A stretch of DNA of 12,906 nucleotides from an uncultured Clostridia bacterium (GTDB taxonomy: Bacteria; Bacillota; Clostridia; Lachnospirales; Lachnospiraceae): positions 1 to 12,906 of the forward strand of contig CAMHMG010000067.1 in NCBI GenBank assembly GCA_946186175.1. Reading direction: 5' to 3'. Made by a program: the position numbers and the translations under genes. The notes below the pieces were generated by a model that did no database searches, was not told the origin of the DNA, and was given only the letters and a program-made list of their open reading frames with translations. Below are positions 1 to 3,845 of the stretch, piece after piece; position 1 is the first letter of the stretch, and every line of letters begins with the position of its first letter.

Positions 1-1
1 G

Positions 2-733
2 CTTTCTGTTGCTATAATAGGAGCGGGCTCGTGTAATGATATTGACCTGGTTGAGATAGTTCAGCATTTTGACAAGGTGACACTTATTGATGTTGACGGG
101 GATTCTATGTCTAAAGCGATAGAGTGGATGCCGGAAATGTTCAAGGAAAAGCTTACTTTATGTACGGAAAGCATTACCGGAATTACAGACAACGATCTTA
201 AGAGGTTTTGCGATAACCTGATGGAAAAGGTAAGTGCTCATGAAAATGATATAACACAGGAAATGTATATTACATTTTTAAATGAGGAGCTTCATATTCT
301 TGAATCAGAATTGTATAATAATGATGAGGAGCTTCAGGATAAAATTCTACCACTTGCGGGATATGATGTTGTGGTGTGTCTTGGAGTGCATAGCCAGTTG
401 ATGGCGGTCTTAAGCTACATGATAAAAGTATTCACTTATAATGTGTCTGAACAGTTGTTTCAGGGAGAATATATTTTCCTTGATAACGTGATGGACAGAG
501 TAAAAGGAATGAACAACCAAGTTATACCGGTTGTTAATTCGGCAATACTTAAATGTTCAAGAGAAAAAGCAATTTTTGGTTGTGAGTATGACGAAAAGAA
601 CCCTGTTGAGGGCGCATATCAATGTATCAATGATATCAGGAGCAGAAATCTTAAGGTTTTAGAAACTCATTTGCATTGGAATTTTAACCCTGGACAAAAT
701 ATAGAATATGATATGCTGATCCAGGTTGTGTGA
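2..733 (+). CDS. SAM-dependent methyltransferase-like protein (5' partial)
   Basis: The open frame runs from the first full codon at base 2 to TGA at 731-733, giving 243 residues with no start in the window. A GTG at 77 is not a credible start, because the residues upstream of it form the conserved part of the fold. Seen: a glycine-rich loop GAGSCNDIDL after a hydrophobic strand (residues about 4-16), then an acidic strand end LIDVD about 16 residues later, which is the motif I / motif II layout of class I (Rossmann) SAM methyltransferases. A later hydrophobic strand (YDVVVCLGVHSQL) fits motif IV, and the C-terminal HWNFNPGQNIEYDMLIQVV resembles the closing strands of this fold. The substrate cannot be told. 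It is followed by an inverted-repeat element rather than a recognisable terminator. A non-methylating Rossmann protein remains possible. Confidence 0.6.
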   Translation, partial: LSVAIIGAGSCNDIDLVEIVQHFDKVTLIDVDGDSMSKAIEWMPEMFKEKLTLCTESITGITDNDLKRFCDNLMEKVSAHENDITQEMYITFLNEELHILESELYNNDEELQDKILPLAGYDVVVCLGVHSQLMAVLSYMIKVFTYNVSEQLFQGEYIFLDNVMDRVKGMNNQVIPVVNSAILKCSREKAIFGCEYDEKNPVEGAYQCINDIRSRNLKVLETHLHWNFNPGQNIEYDMLIQVV

Positions 734-746
734 CGGTTAATATAGA

Positions 747-856
747 CAATTGCGAAACGCATTGAAAGGTGTATATGAGTTGTGCATTTTGTATAGCAGC
801 CATAAGGCTATATAAAATGCACAACTCAAAAAAGAAAATATAGAGTTTCGCAATTG
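747..856. repeat. Nested inverted-repeat element upstream of trxA
   Basis: The outer arms are a perfect 12-bp inverted repeat, CAATTGCGAAAC at 747-758 and GTTTCGCAATTG at 845-856. Inside is a long hairpin with arms 776-797 and 807-828 (22 pairs, one of them G-U) and a 9-nt loop, AGCCATAAG. No T-tract follows on either strand, so it does not look like an ordinary intrinsic terminator. The whole 110-bp element fills the gap between the methyltransferase-like gene and trxA. It could be a small non-autonomous mobile or REP-like element, a structured 5' UTR, or a cruciform site. No convincing target-site duplication is visible at its edges. Confidence 0.7.
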
Positions 857-892
857 CCTGATTATAATAAAATTTAAAGGAGGAATATGGTA

Positions 893-1198
893 ATGGCAGT
901 TGTAGTAGTGACACAGGATAATTTTGAAACAGAGGTGCTTTCAAGCGATAAGCCTGTACTAGTTGATTTCTGGGCAAGCTGGTGCGGACCATGCAAGATG
1001 CTTTCACCGGTCGTGGATCAGATTGCTGAAGAGAATGACGCTGTTAAGGTTTGTAAGATCAATGTTGATGAACAACAGGAGCTTGCAATTAACTATAAGG
1101 TAATGTCCATCCCGACATTGATTGTTTTTAAGGATGGTGTTGAAGCTGACAGAAGTGTTGGTGTTAAACCTAAAGAAGAGATATTGGCTATGCTTTGA
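893..1198 (+). CDS. trxA: Thioredoxin
   Basis: A 101-residue classical thioredoxin, the cytoplasmic dithiol-disulfide oxidoreductase that is reduced by thioredoxin reductase and in turn reduces ribonucleotide reductase, peroxiredoxins and other targets. Seen: active site WCGPC with redox cysteines C31 and C34, buried acidic residue D25, and the cis-proline motif at I73-P74-T75. Length is normal for the family. An extra cysteine, C54, lies in the central strand (VKVCKINVDE). Start choice: GGAGG at 879-883 lies 9 nt before ATG 893 but only 3 nt before ATG 887, so 893 is preferred. There is no evident terminator before spoIIID, so readthrough into it is likely. The reductase gene is not in the window. 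Confidence 0.95.
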   Translation: MAVVVVTQDNFETEVLSSDKPVLVDFWASWCGPCKMLSPVVDQIAEENDAVKVCKINVDEQQELAINYKVMSIPTLIVFKDGVEADRSVGVKPKEEILAML

Positions 1199-1211
1199 TC
1201 AAGCTTCTTTG

Positions 1212-1240
1212 TAATACATTAATGTTTATCCGCATACATT
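1212..1240 (+). promoter_or_regulatory. Sigma-E-like promoter of spoIIID
   Basis: The -10 element CATACATT at 1233-1240 matches the sigma-E consensus CATACAnT at every defined base. Exactly 14 bp upstream, TAATACA at 1212-1218 fits the -35 pattern (G/T)(A/C)ATA(A/T)(A/T) except at one position. The spacing is right and the downstream gene is a known sigma-E regulon member in Bacillus and Clostridia. The assignment rests on sequence match only. Confidence 0.7.
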
Positions 1241-1267
1241 GTATTAATAAGTGTATTGAGGATTACA

Positions 1268-1516
1268 TTGAAGGCGTATATTGAAGAAAGGGCAGTTGAG
1301 ATAGGTTCTTATATAATCGAATCTAATGCTACGGTAAGGCAGACTGCTAAGAAGTTTGGAGTCAGTAAAAGTACAGTTCACAAGGATGTTTCTGAGAGAC
1401 TTAAAAGTATCAATCCTGCCATAGCGAAAGAAGTAAGGAAGGTCTTAGATATTAATAAGGCTGAACGTCATATACGTGGAGGATTGGCAACCAAAGAAAA
1501 ATACTTGAAAAAATGA
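1268..1516 (+). CDS. spoIIID: Sporulation transcriptional regulator SpoIIID
   Basis: An 82-residue DNA-binding protein of the mother cell. In known spore formers it is made under sigma-E and both activates and represses mother-cell genes, partly by controlling sigma-K. Seen: N-terminal YIEERAVEIGSYIIE, a helix-turn-helix at about residues 22-41 with the family signature FGVSKSTVHKD, and a basic C-terminal tail (AERHIRGGLATKEKY, about residues 66-79) that supplies a second DNA contact in SpoIIID. Start choice: TTG at 1268 has GAGG at 1258-1261 six bases upstream and matches the usual SpoIIID N-terminus; the upstream TTG at 1256 overlaps that ribosome binding site. It lacks the short extra C-terminus of the Bacillus protein. 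It lies 69 bp after trxA and ends at a shared terminator. Confidence 0.93.
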   Translation: MKAYIEERAVEIGSYIIESNATVRQTAKKFGVSKSTVHKDVSERLKSINPAIAKEVRKVLDINKAERHIRGGLATKEKYLKK

Positions 1517-1519
1517 GCA

Positions 1520-1545
1520 AACCACCGGTCTGAGAACCGGTGGTT
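1520..1545. terminator. Hairpin terminator between spoIIID and the DUF4234 gene
   Basis: A perfect 10-bp GC-rich stem, AACCACCGGT at 1520-1529 with ACCGGTGGTT at 1536-1545, and a 6-nt loop. It sits between two convergent stop codons (1516 and 1554). The rightward tail TTCTATTATATT is only moderately T-rich. On the other strand a T-run (complement of the A-run at 1507-1513) lies a few bases after the stem. It probably serves both genes. Confidence 0.75.
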
Positions 1546-1553
1546 CTATTATA

Positions 1554-1964
1554 TTATTTATTGGCAGGCTTCGGTTTCCCTGCAAAATACTGATTGTATT
1601 GTCTGGCCACCTTATTCATATTGCGTATTACTAGATAGTTTGCAACAAATGGTCCTATCAGTACAAAGGTACCAAAAAGCTTACAGATCAATGTCATGCT
1701 CGGTCCGGGCTTGATCTTTATTCCGATATCTGCTCCTGTAGTCTGTATGCGGTCAGCCAAATAGAAAAACCACACCCAGCGATATATTCCAAGAGTGATT
1801 ATTGACAGGAATAAAACAAGAAAATAATTCTTTATTTTTTTCTCTTCTTGGTTCATTTCATTAAGATCTTTGGTAAGCTTATACCAAAAATATATACTGT
1901 ATATTCCGAGCGTTGGTATGGAAAAAAGAATAAGCTTCCATAATCTACGGTCTTCCTGAATCAT
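1554..1964 (-). CDS. DUF4234 family membrane protein
   Basis: A 136-residue integral membrane protein of unknown function. Seen: a predicted membrane segment at about residues 9-28, a charged loop (about 31-46), a second segment at about 47-70 and a third at about 91-112, then a basic, proline-containing tail. The first two segments are an internal repeat sharing the motif TLGIY, preceded by a basic/aromatic RRLWK stretch; this pair is the hallmark of DUF4234. Start choice: AGGAGG (complement of 1974-1979) lies 9 nt before the ATG. It is transcribed leftward toward spoIIID. Its upstream region contains two promoter-bearing repeat copies, so it may have tandem promoters. The family assignment is from motif recognition; no biochemical role is known to me. 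Confidence 0.8.
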   Translation of the reverse strand: MIQEDRRLWKLILFSIPTLGIYSIYFWYKLTKDLNEMNQEEKKIKNYFLVLFLSIITLGIYRWVWFFYLADRIQTTGADIGIKIKPGPSMTLICKLFGTFVLIGPFVANYLVIRNMNKVARQYNQYFAGKPKPANK

Positions 1965-2030
1965 GATTCATATCCTCCTCTTGTCAAGAGCTTATATTTT
2001 ATGCCAAGCCCTTAATCATAATTAAATATT

Positions 2031-2059
2031 AGTTTATCATAAATAGATATGGGTGTCAA
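2031..2059 (-). promoter_or_regulatory. Proximal sigma-A-type promoter of the DUF4234 gene
   Basis: Read leftward: -35 TTGACA (complement of 2054-2059), a 17-bp spacer, and -10 TAAACT (complement of 2031-2036) preceded by TGA, an extended -10. The -35 lies inside repeat copy 1. The predicted start, near 2024, leaves a leader of about 60 nt before the ATG at 1964. Confidence 0.6.
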
Positions 2060-2094
2060 AAGTACCTTTTCCACCCAATGATATACGTGTTGCT
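2046..2094. repeat. Promoter-bearing direct repeat, copy 1
   Basis: A 49-bp unit that recurs at 2197-2246 with three substitutions and one inserted base. It contains GGGTG/CACCC and AAAAG/CTTTT arms around a 3-nt centre, so either strand could fold into a hairpin. The AAAAG/CTTTT palindrome lies immediately next to the leftward -35 box TTGACA, the position expected of an operator. Confidence 0.8.
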
Positions 2095-2158
2095 ACATTA
2101 CTTCGTAATTCCCGCAACTCTACAAATATACATATTAGTAAATGTCGGAATTAATCCT

Positions 2159-2186
2159 TTGTTTTGGGTGATTAATGTGGTATTAT
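2159..2186 (+). promoter_or_regulatory. Candidate rightward promoter of the coiled-coil gene
   Basis: An extended -10 TGGTATTAT at 2178-2186 with a weak -35, TTGTTT, at 2159-2164 (16-bp spacer). It overlaps the leftward -10 at 2182-2187, so only one direction could be used at a time. A rightward transcript would carry repeat copy 2 in its 5' leader. The match is modest. Confidence 0.35.
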
Positions 2187-2210
2187 ATACATATATGATA
2201 TGGGAGTCAA
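2182..2210 (-). promoter_or_regulatory. Distal sigma-A-type leftward promoter
   Basis: Read leftward: -35 TTGACT (complement of 2205-2210), 17-bp spacer, -10 TATAAT (complement of 2182-2187). The -10 is consensus, the -35 has five of six bases, and the spacing is ideal. The -35 lies in repeat copy 2 at the same place as in copy 1. A perfect CAAAAG-ATA-CTTTTG palindrome overlaps the -35, a likely regulator site. The transcript would run through copy 1 toward the DUF4234 gene. Confidence 0.65.
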
Positions 2211-2246
2211 AAGTATCTTTTGCCACCCAATGATATACGGGTTGCT
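2197..2246. repeat. Promoter-bearing direct repeat, copy 2
   Basis: A 50-bp second copy of the unit at 2046-2094; the copies start 151 bp apart. Relative to copy 1 it has GGGAG for GGGTG, TATC for TACC, an added G completing the CAAAAG/CTTTTG palindrome, and CGGG for CGTG. The 100 bp between copies is not repeated and holds no ORF I would trust. Confidence 0.8.
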
Positions 2247-2287
2247 TTGTGGAAGGTTGGTTTTTGTATATAGATGGAGTGGTGATT

Positions 2288-2848
2288 ATGAGTTTATGGC
2301 ATGAAGATGTGTTTTATATGAATTTCAAAGATCATGTTGTTAAACGGCATCAAACTGCCGAGATGCCGGTGTTTCATATTGATAATAGTGGTAATACTCA
2401 AAAGTTCAAGACAGAAGGCGATGATGAGTATATAGAGGACGCCAGCAAAGCGCTTGTGACAAGAACAGGAATTAAAGATTCCCAGAAAGCGGCTGATAGT
2501 AAGAAGACAGCTGAAACATCTGTCGCTAAGGCTGATAATTCGTCATTGAGCGAGGCGGAAGCAATTATGCAGAGAATCAATGCAGATCGAGAGAATCAAC
2601 ATTTGCAGGATATCGAGATTGCGAAAAGAAAGGCAGAAGAAGCAAAGCTTGCGGCGACAAAGGATGCTCTTAAGTCAGAAATTAATTCAAATGCTCAGAA
2701 GAAAAGCGGCTCTTCCAAGGACGAAGAACTCAGACGTGCGCAGGAGATAATAGACAGACTTAATCGTGAGGCTGCAGAGGATGAGGCGAAGAAACAGACT
2801 GAGCTTGATGCCGCTAAGGCACAGGCTGCAGAGAAATTTGGAGAATGA
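2288..2848 (+). CDS. Charged alpha-helical (coiled-coil) protein, unknown
   Basis: A 186-residue protein that I do not recognise. Residues 1-45 are a mixed, aromatic-containing segment (MSLWHEDVFYMNFKDHVV). From about residue 50 the protein is very rich in Ala, Glu, Lys, Asp and Gln, with no membrane segment, signal peptide or cysteine, and looks like a long helix or coiled coil. A short internal repeat is visible: EAEAIMQRINADRE (about 89-102) resembles RAQEIIDRLNREAAE (about 150-164). Start choice: GGAG at 2276-2279 lies 8 nt before ATG 2288; the in-frame GTG at 2249 has no good ribosome binding site. A plausible role is a scaffold or a membrane- or nucleoid-associated structural factor, but this is a guess. 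It stands alone between the repeat region and a strong hairpin. Confidence 0.7.
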   Translation: MSLWHEDVFYMNFKDHVVKRHQTAEMPVFHIDNSGNTQKFKTEGDDEYIEDASKALVTRTGIKDSQKAADSKKTAETSVAKADNSSLSEAEAIMQRINADRENQHLQDIEIAKRKAEEAKLAATKDALKSEINSNAQKKSGSSKDEELRRAQEIIDRLNREAAEDEAKKQTELDAAKAQAAEKFGE

Positions 2849-2878
2849 TATATAGATGGGATGAGTGGATTTCAATAT

Positions 2879-2931
2879 TGGTATATATTATGAGTATGCA
2901 GTTGATTCATATTCATAATATATACCATTTT
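2879..2931 (+). terminator. Long AT-rich hairpin with T-run after the coiled-coil gene
   Basis: Arms 2879-2898 and 2908-2927 pair over 20 bp with one G-U and a 9-nt loop (CAGTTGATT), followed by TTTT at 2928-2931 and more T-rich sequence to 2946. It lies 30 bp after the stop codon and before the response-regulator promoter. It fits an intrinsic terminator, although the stem is unusually long and AT-rich. Confidence 0.6.
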
Positions 2932-2981
2932 AATATTCATTTTTTCTTAATAATTTGGATGCGTATTTCGTAATATTTTTT

Positions 2982-2990
2982 TGATATACT
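2982..2990 (+). promoter_or_regulatory. Extended -10 promoter of the two-component operon
   Basis: TGATATACT at 2982-2990 is an extended -10 (TGnTATACT). No good -35 is visible 17 bp upstream (TATT-rich). Predicted initiation is near 2997, about 60 nt before the regulator start. This position also argues against an upstream start at 2995 for the regulator. Confidence 0.5.
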
Positions 2991-3057
2991 ATGTATGACA
3001 TGGAATATAATGATCATACTATACATCTTATTTTTATATATAGCAGGAGGCGTGACG

Positions 3058-3747
3058 TTGAATATTTTAGTATGTGATGATGATAAGGAAATAGTTGAAG
3101 CAATTACAATATATCTTAAGCAGGAGGGATATACTATTATTCCTGCCTATAATGGGCGACAGGCACTTGATATTTTGGAGAAGACAGAGATTCATTTAAT
3201 TATTCTCGATATAATGATGCCGGAAATGGATGGCATGCATGCTCTGTATGAATTGAGAGAGACTAGCTCGATACCTGTCATTTTACTGTCTGCGAAATCT
3301 GAGGATATGGATAAGATTCTGGGATTAAATGTAGGAGCAGATGACTATGTGACCAAACCGTTTAATCCTTTAGAACTGGTTGCAAGAGTTAAGTCGCAGC
3401 TTAGAAGATATACATCGCTTGGCGGTATAGATAAAGAAAATGACAACATACTTGTCAATGGTGCTTTAGAGATGGACAGGGAGAAGAAACTCTTTAAAGT
3501 TGATGGAGAACCTATTAAGCTGACTCCGACAGAATATAATATTTTGGAATTGCTGATGGAGAATCCGGGGAAAGTATTTTCTTCTGCAGAGATATATGAA
3601 AAGATATGGGGGGAAGATGCTTATGCTACTGATAACATTGTATCCGTACATATAAGAAGGATCAGAGAGAAGATAGAGATCAACCCTAAGAACCCTGATT
3701 ATTTAAAGGTTATGTGGGGCGTGGGTTATCATTTGGAAAAGAAGTAG
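3058..3747 (+). CDS. OmpR/PhoB-family response regulator (VanR-like)
   Basis: A 229-residue cytoplasmic DNA-binding response regulator, most likely phosphorylated by the kinase encoded downstream. Receiver domain, about residues 1-118: acidic pocket D7-D9, phosphoacceptor D51 in ILDIMMPEMDG, switch Ser78 and conserved Lys100 in DDYVTKPF. The FNPLELVARVKSQLRRY linker is typical of VanR-type regulators. Winged-helix domain, about 130-229: LTPTEYNILELL, then the recognition-helix region NIVSVHIRRIREKI and the wing VWGVGYHL-type sequence (here MWGVGYHLEKK). Start choice: AGGAGG at 3045-3050 is 7 nt before TTG 3058. The longer frame from 2995 would add a hydrophobic leader overlapping the promoter and is rejected. 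The VanR resemblance is structural; nothing in the window indicates vancomycin resistance genes. Confidence 0.92.
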   Translation: MNILVCDDDKEIVEAITIYLKQEGYTIIPAYNGRQALDILEKTEIHLIILDIMMPEMDGMHALYELRETSSIPVILLSAKSEDMDKILGLNVGADDYVTKPFNPLELVARVKSQLRRYTSLGGIDKENDNILVNGALEMDREKKLFKVDGEPIKLTPTEYNILELLMENPGKVFSSAEIYEKIWGEDAYATDNIVSVHIRRIREKIEINPKNPDYLKVMWGVGYHLEKK

Positions 3748-3773
3748 AGAATTGCAGGAAGGAGCATATGAAG

Positions 3774-3827
3774 ATGTCAGCAAAGCTGACGTGCATTCCT
3801 CAGCAAGAACGCCGGGAGTGTTCTTGA
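3774..3827 (+). CDS. Possible upstream peptide before the kinase gene
   Basis: AAGGAG at 3759-3764 is 9 nt before ATG 3774, opening a 17-codon frame, MSAKLTCIPQQERRECS, that stops at TGA 3825-3827. It is in the same reading frame as the kinase that follows. Two hairpins lie in this stretch: GTCAGC/GCTGAC at 3776-3790 (6 bp) and CAAGAAC/GTTCTTG at 3804-3826 (7 bp), the second running into the stop codon. It may be a regulatory leader peptide, or a former N-terminus of the kinase cut off by a stop. ATG 3768 in the same frame is also possible but sits too close to the AAGGAG. Confidence 0.35.
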   Translation: MSAKLTCIPQQERRECS

Positions 3828-3845
3828 ATTATTATGGAGAGTTGT

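Noticed and set aside
777..827. Ordinary intrinsic terminator for the methyltransferase-like gene
   Set aside because: The hairpin is strong, but A-rich sequence rather than a T-run follows it, and the other strand has no T-run either.
863..868. TATAAT just before the trxA ribosome binding site as a promoter
   Set aside because: No -35 at a usable distance (840-845 is ATAGAG), and initiation would fall almost on the ribosome binding site. Possible but unsupported.
2046..2246. CRISPR array
   Set aside because: There are only two repeat copies, the 100-bp gap is too long for a spacer, there are no cas genes, and the copies are better explained as promoter units.
2249..2287. GTG start for the coiled-coil protein
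   Set aside because: There is no ribosome binding site there and it lies against repeat copy 2, whereas ATG 2288 has GGAG at 8 nt.
2995..3057. Longer N-terminus for the response regulator with a hydrophobic leader
   Set aside because: It overlaps the extended -10 and the likely transcription start. The TTG at 3058 has an ideally spaced AGGAGG and gives the normal receiver-domain start.
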